Part shown: positions 23,283-33,413 of the stretch, piece by piece
Numbering within the stretch: position 1 is the stretch's first letter
Layout of the letters: each line of letters starts with the position of its first letter
Origin: an uncultured Pelagibacteraceae bacterium
GTDB lineage: Bacteria > Pseudomonadota > Alphaproteobacteria > Pelagibacterales > AG-422-B15
DNA: 64,000 nt
Direction: 5' to 3'
Assembly: GCA_902578305.1 (NCBI GenBank)
Contig: CACHCK010000004.1
Location: 1 to 64,000 of the forward strand
Translations under genes and position numbers: made by a program
Notes under the pieces: model-generated
What the model was told of the DNA's origin: nothing
Databases searched by the model: none
What the model saw: the letters and a program-made list of their open reading frames with translations, nothing else

Positions 23283-24443
23283 ATGGAAAAGCCCGCTCAG
23301 AAGCCTCATTATCCTTATTTTTCATCCGGTCCCTGCGCCAAACCTCCTGGATGGTCGTTTGATAATTTAAAAAATGCAGCTCTTTCAAGGTCTCACAGAT
23401 CTGGTGCAGCTGTTAAAAAACTTCAAGAGGTAATTGATAAGTCAAGACAACTGTTGGAAATTCCTGATGACTACTTAATTGGTATTGTTCCAGCTTCTGA
23501 CACTGGCGCTGTTGAAATGGCTATGTGGTGTATGCTTGGTCAAAGAGGAGTTGAAGTTTATTCATGGGAAAATTTTGGTCATGACTGGAATATAGACGCA
23601 GGAGAACAACTGCCTCTAAAAGATAAAAAGTTAATTAAAGCAGAATATGGTGAACTTCCTGATTTTTCTGATAGCAATCCTGATAACGATATTGTTTTTA
23701 CATGGAATGGTACTACCGCAGGTGTAAGAATAAAAAATACTGATTGGATAAGTGATCAAAGAAAAGGATTAACAATATGTGATGCCACATCAGCAGTTTT
23801 TTCAATGCAAATGGATTGGCATAAATTAGATGTTATTACTTACTCATGGCAAAAAGTTTTAGGAAGTGAAGCTGCTCATGGTATGTTGATTTTATCCCCT
23901 CGTGCAGTTGAACGACTTGAAACTTTCACTCCACCATGGCCCATCCCAAAAATATTTCGTCTAGCAAATAATCAAAAATTAATTTCAGGAATATTTTCTG
24001 GAGCAACAATAAACACTCCATCCATGATCAGTGTTGAAGATGTATTAAATTCCCTTAACTGGGGATTAGAGTTAGGCGGTTTAAATAAATTAATTGATAT
24101 ATCAGAAACAAATTTAAAATTAGTTAATAATTGGATTGATAAGCATGATAATTTTGAATTTCTAGCTAAAGATCCAGAGACCAGATCTTGTACTTCAATT
24201 TGTATACTTCCAAAGGATGAGTGGTTTAAAACTCTTAATGACGAAGACAAAGAAAATTTTATGAAGGAAGTTTGTTCATTGCTTGAAAGCAATGAAGCAG
24301 GATATGATCTAAACTCCTATAAAACGGCGCCACCGGGAATTAGAATATGGGGCGGTTCAACAGTTGAAAATAAAAATGTTGAACTTGTTCTACCTTGGAT
24401 TGATTGGGCTTATTTAACAACTAAAGAAGCCTTTAAAAAGTGA
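23283..24443 (+). CDS. serC: Phosphoserine aminotransferase (start corrected from the 23205 ORF start)
   Basis: MEKPAQKPHYPYFSSGPCAKPPGW start at 23283; YSWQKVLGSEAAHGMLILSPRAVERL PLP-lysine region; the ORF track start lies inside the DUF1015 gene. Confidence 0.93.
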   Translation: MEKPAQKPHYPYFSSGPCAKPPGWSFDNLKNAALSRSHRSGAAVKKLQEVIDKSRQLLEIPDDYLIGIVPASDTGAVEMAMWCMLGQRGVEVYSWENFGHDWNIDAGEQLPLKDKKLIKAEYGELPDFSDSNPDNDIVFTWNGTTAGVRIKNTDWISDQRKGLTICDATSAVFSMQMDWHKLDVITYSWQKVLGSEAAHGMLILSPRAVERLETFTPPWPIPKIFRLANNQKLISGIFSGATINTPSMISVEDVLNSLNWGLELGGLNKLIDISETNLKLVNNWIDKHDNFEFLAKDPETRSCTSICILPKDEWFKTLNDEDKENFMKEVCSLLESNEAGYDLNSYKTAPPGIRIWGGSTVENKNVELVLPWIDWAYLTTKEAFKK

Positions 24444-25381
24444 ATAAAGTACTTATTGCCGATAATGTTTCTGACGCTGTTTTTAAAGTATTTGATGAAA
24501 ATAACATTGAATATGTGCAGAAAACAGGTCTTAGTGAAGACGAGCTTTCAAGAGAAATCGTAGATTACGCCGGGTTAGTAATTAGATCAGCAGTCACTGT
24601 AACTGACAAAATAATAAGCAGCGCTAAAAATCTGAGAGTTATTGGTAGGCCAGGCGTAGGGGTTGACAATGTTGACCTTGACTCAGCTACTAAAAATAAC
24701 ATCGTAGTCATGAACACTCCTCTTGGAAATGTTCAAGCAACTGCCGAACTTACATTTTCTATTATACATGCATTAATGAGAAAAATTACAGAGGCAAATG
24801 AGTCAATGCACAGTAAAAAATGGGAGAAAAAGAATTTCATTGGATCTGAGATGTTGGGCAAAACTATTGGCATCGTAGGATTTGGGAATATAGGAAAAAA
24901 AATTTCTGAAATATCACACGCATATGGAATGAATGTTCTTGTTCATAGTGCTTCATTAAGCGATACAGAACAAAAAAAATATAAAGTTGAAAAAGTATCT
25001 TTTGAAAAAATTTTGTTACACTCAGATATTATAACTTTTCATAATAAACTATCAGATAAATCAAAATATATGATTAATAAAGACACTCTTAAAACAATTA
25101 AAAAAACAGCAATTATTATTAATTGTGCGAGAGGTGGAATTGTAAATGAAAATGATGTTAAGAATGCAATTGATCAAAATGGTTTAGGAGGATATGGCTG
25201 CGATGTTTACGAGAAAGAGCCACAAACTGATAGTATATTCTCAGGTATGAAAAAAGTTGTAATGACACCTCACATCGGCGCCAGTACTGCAGAGGCGCAA
25301 GAAAAAGTTGCTATACAAATTGCAGAGCAAATGGTCGATTATCTTTTAAATAATAATGTAGTTAACCAAGTAAACAAATAA
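24440..25381 (+). CDS. serA: D-3-phosphoglycerate dehydrogenase, short form (catalytic domain only)
   Basis: VIGRPGVGVDNVDLDSATKNNIVVMNTP, GIVGFGNIGKKI, NCARGGIVNE, DVYEKEP, TPHIGASTAEAQ; ends at 313 aa without an ACT domain. Confidence 0.9.
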   Translation: MNKVLIADNVSDAVFKVFDENNIEYVQKTGLSEDELSREIVDYAGLVIRSAVTVTDKIISSAKNLRVIGRPGVGVDNVDLDSATKNNIVVMNTPLGNVQATAELTFSIIHALMRKITEANESMHSKKWEKKNFIGSEMLGKTIGIVGFGNIGKKISEISHAYGMNVLVHSASLSDTEQKKYKVEKVSFEKILLHSDIITFHNKLSDKSKYMINKDTLKTIKKTAIIINCARGGIVNENDVKNAIDQNGLGGYGCDVYEKEPQTDSIFSGMKKVVMTPHIGASTAEAQEKVAIQIAEQMVDYLLNNNVVNQVNK

Positions 25382-26101
25382 ATGTCTAATACTCTGATAT
25401 TAATCAGACATGGTAAAAGTGTTTGGAACGTAAAAAATATTTTTACCGGATGGGTTGATGTAGAATTAGACGATTTAGGAAAAAAAGAGGCATTAAAGTC
25501 AGCATTGTTACTCAAAGAAGCTGAAATAGTTCCTTCATTCGCATTTACATCATTTTTAAAAAGGGCACAAAATACGCTTCAAATAATTCTTGAGGAATTA
25601 AATATATATAATCTTCACACAGAAACTGCCTGGGAATTAAATGAAAGACACTATGGAGCACTGCAAGGATTAAACAAAGATGAAGTTAAAAAAAAATATG
25701 GTGAAGATCAGTTTTTAAAATGGAGGAGAGGTTACAGCACACCACCACCTGCACTACCAATTGATAGTGAAATGAATCCTAATAAAGACGATTTATATAA
25801 AGGAATAAATAATTTACCCCTAACGGAATGTTTAGAAGATACGTATGCGAGAGTAATTCCTTACTGGAAAAATTCTATAAAACCTTTAGTACTAAAAAAT
25901 ACCACTATTATTTCAGCACATGGAAACAGCTTAAGAGCTCTATGTAAGTACTTGTTTGACGTATCTGATGAAGACATAACAAGCTTAGAAATACCAACTG
26001 CAAATCCACTAGTTATCAGCCTAAATAATAGTTGCAAAATTCACTCCGCAAGTTATCTTGATGCCTCCAGAGCACAAAAATTGCCAATAATTGGCGAATA
26101 A
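25382..26101 (+). CDS. gpmA: 2,3-bisphosphoglycerate-dependent phosphoglycerate mutase
   Basis: LILIRHGKSVWNVKNIFTGWVDVELDDLGKKEA, WELNERHYGALQGLNK, ISAHGNSLRAL. Confidence 0.95.
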   Translation: MSNTLILIRHGKSVWNVKNIFTGWVDVELDDLGKKEALKSALLLKEAEIVPSFAFTSFLKRAQNTLQIILEELNIYNLHTETAWELNERHYGALQGLNKDEVKKKYGEDQFLKWRRGYSTPPPALPIDSEMNPNKDDLYKGINNLPLTECLEDTYARVIPYWKNSIKPLVLKNTTIISAHGNSLRALCKYLFDVSDEDITSLEIPTANPLVISLNNSCKIHSASYLDASRAQKLPIIGE

Positions 26102-26113
26102 AAAGGGAAAGTT

Positions 26114-27286
26114 ATGAGTGAAGTATTTATTACATCTGCCGTTAGAACAGCCGTTGGTTCTTTTAATGGATCTTTATCGGGTATGCCAGCACACGATTTA
26201 GGCACAATAGTTATAAAAGAAACACTTAATAGATCAGGCATTGAAGGTGGTGATGTAGATGAGGTGATACTTGGACAAGTACTAACTGCAGCAACCGGTC
26301 AAAACCCTGCTAGACAAGCATCAATAAATGCTGGTTTAAATAAAGAAACCCCAGCATGGCTAGTTAATCAAGTTTGTGGATCTGGCTTACGAAGTGTTGC
26401 TTTGGCCTACCAATCTATAATGAATGGCGATGCAAATATTATTATTGCTGGTGGACAAGAAAGTATGAGTCAATCCCCGCACTGTACGCACCTAAGAAAT
26501 GGAACCAAAATGGGCGATGATAAGATGATCGACTCAATGATCAAAGATGGTTTGTGGGATGCTTTTAATGGATATCACATGGGAACAACTGCTGAAAATG
26601 TTGCACAACAATGGCAAATTACTAGAGATCAACAAGATGAATTTGCTTTTAACTCACAACAGAAAGCAAGTAAAGCTAAAGCAGATGGAGTATTTAAGGA
26701 TGAAATTGTTCCAGTTGAAGTCCCATCAAGAAAAGAGACAGTAGTTTTTGATAGTGATGAATATATTAAAGACAATGTTCAATTAGAAAAAATTTCATCT
26801 TTAAGACCTGCATTTGCAAAAGAGGGAACAGTTACAGCGGCAAATGCAAGTGGTATAAACGATGGCGCAGCTGCTTTGGCAGTAATGTCCTCAGATGAAA
26901 TGAAAAAAAGAAACCTTGAGCCTATGGCAAGAATTGTATCGTGGTCAAGTGCTGGGGTTGATCCATCTGTGATGGGTACAGGACCTATACCTGCAAGCAG
27001 AAAAGCTCTTGATAAAGCAGGTTGGGATGTTTCTGATTTAGATTTAATTGAGTCAAATGAAGCATTTGCCGCTCAATCTTGTGCAGTAAATAAAGAAATG
27101 GGATGGGATGTTTCAAAAGTTAATGTTAACGGAGGAGCGATTGCCATAGGACATCCAATTGGTGCGTCAGGAGCTAGAATTCTTGTAACATTATTAAATC
27201 AAATGAAAAGACAGGACGCTAAAAAAGGACTTGCCACATTATGCATTGGTGGCGGCATGGGTGTCGCTCTGTGCGTCGAACGATAG
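26114..27286 (+). CDS. phaA: Acetyl-CoA C-acetyltransferase (beta-ketothiolase)
   Basis: Catalytic Cys in NQVCGSGLRSVALAYQSI; NVNGGAIAIGHPIGASGARILVTLLNQM; CIGGGMGVALCVER. Confidence 0.95.
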   Translation: MSEVFITSAVRTAVGSFNGSLSGMPAHDLGTIVIKETLNRSGIEGGDVDEVILGQVLTAATGQNPARQASINAGLNKETPAWLVNQVCGSGLRSVALAYQSIMNGDANIIIAGGQESMSQSPHCTHLRNGTKMGDDKMIDSMIKDGLWDAFNGYHMGTTAENVAQQWQITRDQQDEFAFNSQQKASKAKADGVFKDEIVPVEVPSRKETVVFDSDEYIKDNVQLEKISSLRPAFAKEGTVTAANASGINDGAAALAVMSSDEMKKRNLEPMARIVSWSSAGVDPSVMGTGPIPASRKALDKAGWDVSDLDLIESNEAFAAQSCAVNKEMGWDVSKVNVNGGAIAIGHPIGASGARILVTLLNQMKRQDAKKGLATLCIGGGMGVALCVER

Positions 27287-27295
27287 GAGAAAATT

Positions 27296-28018
27296 ATGTC
27301 TAAAGTAGCATTAGTAACTGGAGGAACAAGAGGAATAGGTGCTGCAATATCTCTTGCTTTAAAAAAGGAGGGGTGCAATGTTGCTGCAACCTATAGTTCA
27401 AATTCAGATGCAGCAAATAAGTTTTCATCCGAAAACGGTATTGAGGTATTTCAATGGAATGTTGCTGATGCAGCTGCATGTGAAGCTGGCGTAAAGCAAG
27501 TTGCTGATAAGCTGGGCACTGTTGACATTTTAGTGAATAATGCAGGCATTTCCAAAGCCTCAATGGCTCATAAAATGTCAGTTGAACAATGGGATGATGT
27601 AATAAGAACTGACTTAGATTCAGTTTTTTATATGACAAGATGTGTACTTGAAGGCATGAGAGAAAAATCTTTTGGAAGAATAATCAGCATTTCTTCTATT
27701 AACGGTCAAAAAGGTGAGATGGGTCTAATAAATTATAGTGCGGCAAAAGCTGGTTTATTAGGTTTTACCAAAGCATTAGCGCAAGAAACTGCTAGAAAGA
27801 ATATTACAGTTAACGCTATTGCACCTGGCTATATCGATACTGAAATTCTAGCGGATGCCTCCGAGGATTTTATGAAAAGTTTAATTGGAAAAATTCCTGT
27901 AGGAAGACTTGGAACAGTTGATGAGGTTTCACGAATAGTTACATTCCTTGCTAGTGATGAAGCGGGCTTTATAACAGGTTCTACGATATCTGCAAACGGT
28001 GGACAATATTTTACTTAA
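27296..28018 (+). CDS. phaB: Acetoacetyl-CoA reductase (SDR)
   Basis: ALVTGGTRGIGAAISLAL, NNAGISK, INYSAAKAGLLGFTKALAQE, VNAIAPGYIDTE; directly downstream of phaA. Confidence 0.92.
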   Translation: MSKVALVTGGTRGIGAAISLALKKEGCNVAATYSSNSDAANKFSSENGIEVFQWNVADAAACEAGVKQVADKLGTVDILVNNAGISKASMAHKMSVEQWDDVIRTDLDSVFYMTRCVLEGMREKSFGRIISISSINGQKGEMGLINYSAAKAGLLGFTKALAQETARKNITVNAIAPGYIDTEILADASEDFMKSLIGKIPVGRLGTVDEVSRIVTFLASDEAGFITGSTISANGGQYFT

Positions 28019-28773
28019 AAGGAATCTTTGAGATTTCTTATATGACCGAATACTTCTTCTGGACTTTTACCCGTAAGCCCCAGAGAGTTGATCAAATCTT
28101 CATCATCTGCCTTTAAGAAAATATTTAATCTCTTTTCATCCCCAATTGTTGATGGAATAGATGGTATGTTTTGTTTATCTAGGCTTTTCAGACGATCCAT
28201 TTTTGATTCTATTTCATCCGACGGGTAAATAGAGCTTATAAAACTTCCATTACTTAAAGTATATTCATGGCCACAGTAAATTTTTGTTTCATCAGGTAGA
28301 TCCCTTAGTTTTGTAAGAGATTTCCACATCATTTCTGGTGAACCTTCAAAAAGTCTACCACATCCAAGTGAAAATAGCGTGTCACCAGTAAAAACAAGTT
28401 TTAGGGATTCAAAATAAAAAGCGATATGGCCCGTAGTATGCCCAGGTATTTCAATTATCTGAGCATTGTGTTCATCAAAATTCCAAATATCACCCTCTGA
28501 AACTTGTATATCAATTCCTGGTATTCTCTCAAAATCTTTTTTGCTGCCAACTATTTTGCATCCATACTTTTCTTTGAGTTCAAAATTTCCTCCTACATGA
28601 TCAAAATGATGATGAGTATTAAGTATGAATTTTAAATTAAGTTTGTGTTTATTTAGAACATCAATTACAGGACCTGCTTCAGAAGGATCAACAACAAATG
28701 CATCCCCATTTTTATTTGAGTATATATAAGCATAATTATCGCTTAAGCATTTAACAATAAGTATTTCATTCAT
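28015..28773 (-). CDS. gloB: Hydroxyacylglutathione hydrolase (glyoxalase II)
   Basis: NTHHHFDHVGG metallo-beta-lactamase motif, PGHTTGHIAFY, GDTLFSLGCGRLFEG, CGHEYTLSN. Confidence 0.95.
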   Translation of the reverse strand: MNEILIVKCLSDNYAYIYSNKNGDAFVVDPSEAGPVIDVLNKHKLNLKFILNTHHHFDHVGGNFELKEKYGCKIVGSKKDFERIPGIDIQVSEGDIWNFDEHNAQIIEIPGHTTGHIAFYFESLKLVFTGDTLFSLGCGRLFEGSPEMMWKSLTKLRDLPDETKIYCGHEYTLSNGSFISSIYPSDEIESKMDRLKSLDKQNIPSIPSTIGDEKRLNIFLKADDEDLINSLGLTGKSPEEVFGHIRNLKDSF

Positions 28774-28775
28774 AT

Positions 28776-29387
28776 TTAATCCTTTGAAACTAAAAAAAGT
28801 CCGACTTCATTAAAGTAGCTATCAAGAAAATTTTTTCCACTAAAATTGGAAAGTTTTTTATTAGAAAGATCACCTTTCTTTTCAATTTTGATTTCTAACT
28901 CCTCACATAAATCAATAAAATCATTAATTGTACAAAAATGTAGATTTGGAGTTTCATGCCATGAATAACTTAGTTTCTTGCTTACTGGCATTTTTCTATT
29001 CAACAATAAACTAGCCCCAATCTTCCAGTGGCCAAAATTCGGAAAGGATATAATTGCTTTTTTAGAAATTCTAACCAATTGCTGCATTACTGTTTTAGGA
29101 CTTTTTGTAGCTTGTAAAGTGTAAGTAAGTATTGAATAATCAAATAACTTATCTGGATAATCATACAAATCAGTATCTGCATCTCCTTCAATTACTGAAA
29201 TGCCTTTGGCTAAACAAAGCTGAACCTTTTTTTGATCAATTTCCATCCCGCGACCATCAATATTTTTATACTCTCTCAAATACTCCAACAAAGACCCATC
29301 ATTGCACCCAACATCAATAACAGAAGCATTGTTAGGAATTAGCTCAGCAATTACACCAAAATCTTTGTTTTCGTTTATTAAGCTCAT
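28776..29387 (-). CDS. metW: Methionine biosynthesis protein MetW
   Basis: SVIDVGCNDGSLLEYL, FPNFGHWKIGASLLLNRKMPVSKKLSYSWHETPNLHFCTINDF; downstream of metX. Confidence 0.95.
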   Translation of the reverse strand: MSLINENKDFGVIAELIPNNASVIDVGCNDGSLLEYLREYKNIDGRGMEIDQKKVQLCLAKGISVIEGDADTDLYDYPDKLFDYSILTYTLQATKSPKTVMQQLVRISKKAIISFPNFGHWKIGASLLLNRKMPVSKKLSYSWHETPNLHFCTINDFIDLCEELEIKIEKKGDLSNKKLSNFSGKNFLDSYFNEVGLFLVSKD

Positions 29388-30499
29388 AAATTTTCAAATG
29401 TTGAATTAATGAATCCTTTTATCGCCTCAAAAAACTTTGGTTCATCCAATAGGAATGAGTCATGACCGTTTTCAGTTTCAATTTCAATAAAACTGACATT
29501 AAGCCCAAGAGAATTGAAAACTTTTACAATTTTTTTGTTTTCAGATGTTGGGTATAGCCAATCACTGGTAAATGACACACAAAGAATTTTAGATTGCGTA
29601 TTTTTAAAGGCCTCTATTAAGGAGCCATTATTTGCTGAGGAAACATCAAAATAATCCATTGCTCGAGTGATATACAGATAGCTGTTTGCATCAAAGCGAT
29701 CAACAAAAGTAAATCCTTGATGTCTTAAGTAACTTTCAATTTGAAAATCGGCATCAAAAGAATAATCCAAGCTATTTTTATCTTGGAGATTTCTTCCAAA
29801 CTTACTTTGTAGAGCTTCTTTAGATAGATATGAAATATGTGCTGCCATCCTAGCTACTGAAAGCCCTTTCATGGGTTTTTTATCAGAATGATAGTAATTT
29901 CCTGATTGCCAGTTTGGATCAGCCATTATGGACTGCCTTGCAAGCTCATTTAATGCAATGTTTTGAGCCGAATGGTTTGTTGCAGTTGCAATAGGAACTG
30001 CTGAATGTACCATTTCAGGAAACTTTGAAAGCCATTCGAGTACCAACATGCCCCCCATCGATCCGCCAGTAACACAGAATATTTTCTCAATTCCCAAATA
30101 ATCAATTAATAATTTTTGAGCTCTGACCATATCTGCAATTGTAATTACAGGAAAATCAGTCGCGAATTCTTTACCGTTTTCAGGATTTATTTCTTTTGGA
30201 CCCGTTGATCCCATGCACCCACCAATAACATTAGGGCAAATGACGAAGAACTTGTTCGTATCAATTGGTTTATCGGGCCCTACAACCATCGACCACCAGC
30301 CATTTTTTTTTGTAATGGGATGATCACTTGCCACATATTGATCGCCAGTCAAGGCATGACAAACTAAGATTGAATTATTTTTTTTATCGTTAAGTTTGCC
30401 ATATGTTGTATATGCAGTTTTAAATTTAGATAAACTTCCACCTCCATCCAAATTTAATGGTTCATCTTCTGCTAAAGTAACAATTTTATTTTCACTCAT
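29384..30499 (-). CDS. metX: Homoserine O-acetyltransferase (start corrected: ATG at 30499)
   Basis: TYGKLNDKKNNSILVCHALTGDQYVASDHP, GGSMGGMLVLEWL; the track's TTG start at 30529 lies inside the leader terminator hairpin. Confidence 0.95.
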   Translation of the reverse strand: MSENKIVTLAEDEPLNLDGGGSLSKFKTAYTTYGKLNDKKNNSILVCHALTGDQYVASDHPITKKNGWWSMVVGPDKPIDTNKFFVICPNVIGGCMGSTGPKEINPENGKEFATDFPVITIADMVRAQKLLIDYLGIEKIFCVTGGSMGGMLVLEWLSKFPEMVHSAVPIATATNHSAQNIALNELARQSIMADPNWQSGNYYHSDKKPMKGLSVARMAAHISYLSKEALQSKFGRNLQDKNSLDYSFDADFQIESYLRHQGFTFVDRFDANSYLYITRAMDYFDVSSANNGSLIEAFKNTQSKILCVSFTSDWLYPTSENKKIVKVFNSLGLNVSFIEIETENGHDSFLLDEPKFFEAIKGFINSTFENL

Positions 30500-30509
30500 A
30501 ATTTTTTCC

Positions 30510-30545
30510 AAAAAAAAACCGCCCAACAACTAAGTTTGGCGGTTT
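30510..30545 (-). terminator. Rho-independent terminator in the metX leader
   Basis: Minus strand AAACCGCC-loop-GGCGGTTT followed by a U-run (A9 on plus, 30510-30518), between the riboswitch and the metX ATG. Confidence 0.85.
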
Positions 30546-30548
30546 CAA

Positions 30549-30606
30549 CTACCTCTTTAGCTGCATTTTTATTGCGCCCGCAAGCTGTGCTCAAATCGGC
30601 GCAATT
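30549..30606 (-). promoter_or_regulatory. SAM-II-type riboswitch in the metX leader
   Basis: Minus strand ATTGCGCCGATTTGAGCACAGCTTGCGGGCGCAATAAAAATGCAGCTAAAGAGGT; 8-bp P1 (ATTGCGCC/GGCGCAAT) and conserved GAUUU...UUGC...AAUGxAGCUAAAxAGG blocks matching the SAM-II class by eye. Confidence 0.88.
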
Positions 30607-30712
30607 CATGTATTATATATTCAATAGGATATTGTCAAATTAGAAGATTTATTTATTTCAAAGATTTTCTTTCAAATTTAGCGATATTCACCTATTTATA
30701 GCCAATTGAAAT

Positions 30713-31777
30713 ATGAAAAAACTTAAAAATATAAAGCTTTACGAAGGAGGCATTTCATCAATTCCTGGCAAAAAGCAAGTTATTAAGGTGTCCTCTAATG
30801 AGTCACCATTTGGTCCGAGCTTGCGAGTACAAAAGGCGATATCAACGGCTAAGTCAAAAACTCACAAATATCCTGACGGAAATAGTCTGGAATTAAAAAA
30901 TGCCTTATCAAAAAAAACCAAATTAAATATCAACAACCTCTTCGTTGGAAATGGATCAGACGAGATACTAGGCCTGGCTTGTCAACTTTTTCTAAATAAA
31001 GGAGACGAAGTTATTATTCCTAAGCACAGTTTTTTAATGTTTGAAATTTACTCTAAAATCAGTGGGGGCGTCGTTAAACGTTCATCAACAAAAAATTTAC
31101 GTTTTGATGTAAAAAGTATTTTAAATAAAATCACAAAAAAAACTAAAATTATATTTATTGCCCAGCCCAATAATCCAACAGGATTTTATCTATCAAAAGA
31201 AGAATTAAGATTGCTTATCTCACGTGTCCCTAAGAAGATATTTATAATTATTGATTCTGCCTATGCAGAATATGTAACTGATAAAGATTATTCTAATGGC
31301 ATTAACTTTGCCAAAAAATATAAAAATATCATTGTCACTAGAACTTTCTCAAAAATTTATGGTTTGGCGTCCTTGAGATTGGGTTGGTGTTACGCCCATA
31401 CAGATATAATAAAATTAATGAATAAAGTGAGAGGGCCATTTAACGTAAATCAAATTGCCCAACTTGCTGGCGTTGAGGCATTAAAAGATAAAAAATATGA
31501 AAAAAATGCGATAAACCATAACAAATTTTGGCTAAAAAAAATGAATAGTGAACTAAGTAGATTGCCAGTAAATGTTTATGATAGCAGAGCAAATTTTCTA
31601 CTCATTAATGTAGGCAAATCTGTAAAAAAACTAAATCAGTATTTATTGTCAAAATCAATTATTGTAAGGTTAATGGATAAGTATAATCTTCCAGATTGCA
31701 TTAGGTTATCTATTGGTAAATCTACAGAAAATAGAAAAGTCCTTAAAGCTATGAAAGAGTTTTATAATGCCAAGTAA
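30713..31777 (+). CDS. hisC: Histidinol-phosphate aminotransferase family
   Basis: SSNESPFGPS, FVGNGSDEILGLACQLFL, AQPNNPTGFYLS, RTFSKIYGLASLRLGWCYA. Confidence 0.93.
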   Translation: MKKLKNIKLYEGGISSIPGKKQVIKVSSNESPFGPSLRVQKAISTAKSKTHKYPDGNSLELKNALSKKTKLNINNLFVGNGSDEILGLACQLFLNKGDEVIIPKHSFLMFEIYSKISGGVVKRSSTKNLRFDVKSILNKITKKTKIIFIAQPNNPTGFYLSKEELRLLISRVPKKIFIIIDSAYAEYVTDKDYSNGINFAKKYKNIIVTRTFSKIYGLASLRLGWCYAHTDIIKLMNKVRGPFNVNQIAQLAGVEALKDKKYEKNAINHNKFWLKKMNSELSRLPVNVYDSRANFLLINVGKSVKKLNQYLLSKSIIVRLMDKYNLPDCIRLSIGKSTENRKVLKAMKEFYNAK

Positions 31778-32693
31778 GAAGAGAACATTTAAAAAAATTA
31801 GTATAATTGGTTTGGGTTTAATAGGTTCTTCTATTGCCTTAGCTATAAAAAAGAAAAAACTAGCAGAAATTACCTCTGGTTACTCTAGGTCTTTAAAAAC
31901 AAGAACTATCGCGAAAAAACTTAAATTAACTAGTGAAATAAAAAACAATATATCTGACTGCGTAAAGAATTCAGATTTGGTTATTATTTGTACTCACTTA
32001 AGCAGTTACAAAAGTATTTTTAAAAAGATATCACCTCATCTTACTAAAGATGCCATTGTAACAGATGTTGGATCTGCGAAAGAGTTTTCAATTTCAGAAG
32101 TCGAGAGTTTAATTAAAAAAAAGATAAATTTCGTACCTGCTCATCCTATTGCTGGTACTGAAAAAAGTGGGCCAAAAGCTGGCTTTGCTGAACTATTCGA
32201 AGAAAGATGGTGCATAATTACACCTTTAAAAGGCAATAAAACCAGAGACATAAATAAAGTAAAAACTTTTTGGAAAAAATTGGGAAGCAAAGTAGAAACT
32301 ATGACTCCTTCTAGACATGACAAAGTAATGGCAGTGACTTCTCATTTGCCCCATCTAATTGCTTATAATATGGTTCATACAGCAGCTGATTTAGAAAACT
32401 TTACAAAATCAGATATTGTTAAGTATAGCGCGAGTGGATTTAGAGATTTCACAAGAATTGCTTCCTCAGATCCTACTATGTGGAGAGATGTAATTTTGGC
32501 AAACAGAGAAGCTGTATTAGAAATGATTGGTAGATTTTCTGAAGACCTGAGTGCTATACAAAAATCAATACGGTGGGAAGACGGAGATAGTTTGCATAAG
32601 TTATTTTCAAAAACAAGAATTGTGCGTGAGAAAATAATTAAAGCAGGTCAAGACACTTCTGATGCCGATTTTGGCAGATCAAAAAGAAAATAA
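31767..32693 (+). CDS. tyrA: Prephenate / cyclohexadienyl dehydrogenase
   Basis: ISIIGLGLIGSSIALAI, VTDVGSAKEF, FVPAHPIAGTEKSGPKAGFAELFE, VTSHLPHLIAYNMV. Confidence 0.93.
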   Translation: MPSKKRTFKKISIIGLGLIGSSIALAIKKKKLAEITSGYSRSLKTRTIAKKLKLTSEIKNNISDCVKNSDLVIICTHLSSYKSIFKKISPHLTKDAIVTDVGSAKEFSISEVESLIKKKINFVPAHPIAGTEKSGPKAGFAELFEERWCIITPLKGNKTRDINKVKTFWKKLGSKVETMTPSRHDKVMAVTSHLPHLIAYNMVHTAADLENFTKSDIVKYSASGFRDFTRIASSDPTMWRDVILANREAVLEMIGRFSEDLSAIQKSIRWEDGDSLHKLFSKTRIVREKIIKAGQDTSDADFGRSKRK

Positions 32694-33413
32694 TTCCTTT
32701 AAATCGATCAAAGGGATGAAAAGCACAGAAATAATTCCATTTTTAATTACCAAAGGGGTACTAAACAAATTATCATTGTTTTCAACATTTGATACGTCTA
32801 GTTGAATATTGCCATTTAAATTTGTACTTAAATCAGAAATTTTTCCCTCTAGCAAAATTCTTGTTTCATTTTTAAATGAGTCTAAAACATTTGATGCAAC
32901 GGCTGTAAAAAAAACGCGATAGCCATTCTCATTAACTTTATTCATTTTAAAAATAATTTTTTTTATATTCTCTATATTGTAATCACCTATATTCAGACTC
33001 ATATCATTTGAAATTGAATAAATCTCATTAATTTGCCCTTTATCCATCGACAATCTCAGCTGAATATCATTCAAAAAAAAATTTAAAGAATCGTCTTCAT
33101 TAAAAGAACTATTTATTTTATCCGTTCTCATCATTAGTTTACTTATATCGAAAGGATTCATATCAATTTTTATATTTCCTATTTCTATATTAGATAGGTT
33201 ATCTGATCTGTTGAGAATAGGATTTACAATCAAACCTGATATTCTGTAAGGATACCCCGTCACCCTCAAGTTGTTATACTTAATGTTGTATCTTTCAAGG
33301 TTACTTGATAATTGGGATTTCAACTGAAAAGAAATAAACATCCAATAAATTGAATAAAAGACCAAAATAGCCAATACCAAAACGATTATTCTATTAAATG
33401 AAAATATCTTCAT
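32679..33413 (-). CDS. DUF2125-like protein with N-terminal membrane anchor
   Basis: N-terminal TM, LERYNIKYNNLRVTGYPYRI pattern typical of DUF2125; located next to tyrA. Confidence 0.7.
   Translation of the reverse strand: MKIFSFNRIIVLVLAILVFYSIYWMFISFQLKSQLSSNLERYNIKYNNLRVTGYPYRISGLIVNPILNRSDNLSNIEIGNIKIDMNPFDISKLMMRTDKINSSFNEDDSLNFFLNDIQLRLSMDKGQINEIYSISNDMSLNIGDYNIENIKKIIFKMNKVNENGYRVFFTAVASNVLDSFKNETRILLEGKISDLSTNLNGNIQLDVSNVENNDNLFSTPLVIKNGIISVLFIPLIDLKELFSF

Noticed and set aside
24440-25381. serA as a pseudogene because of its short length
   Set aside because: The catalytic domain is intact with all motifs and the stop coincides with the next gene's start; better read as a genuine short form.
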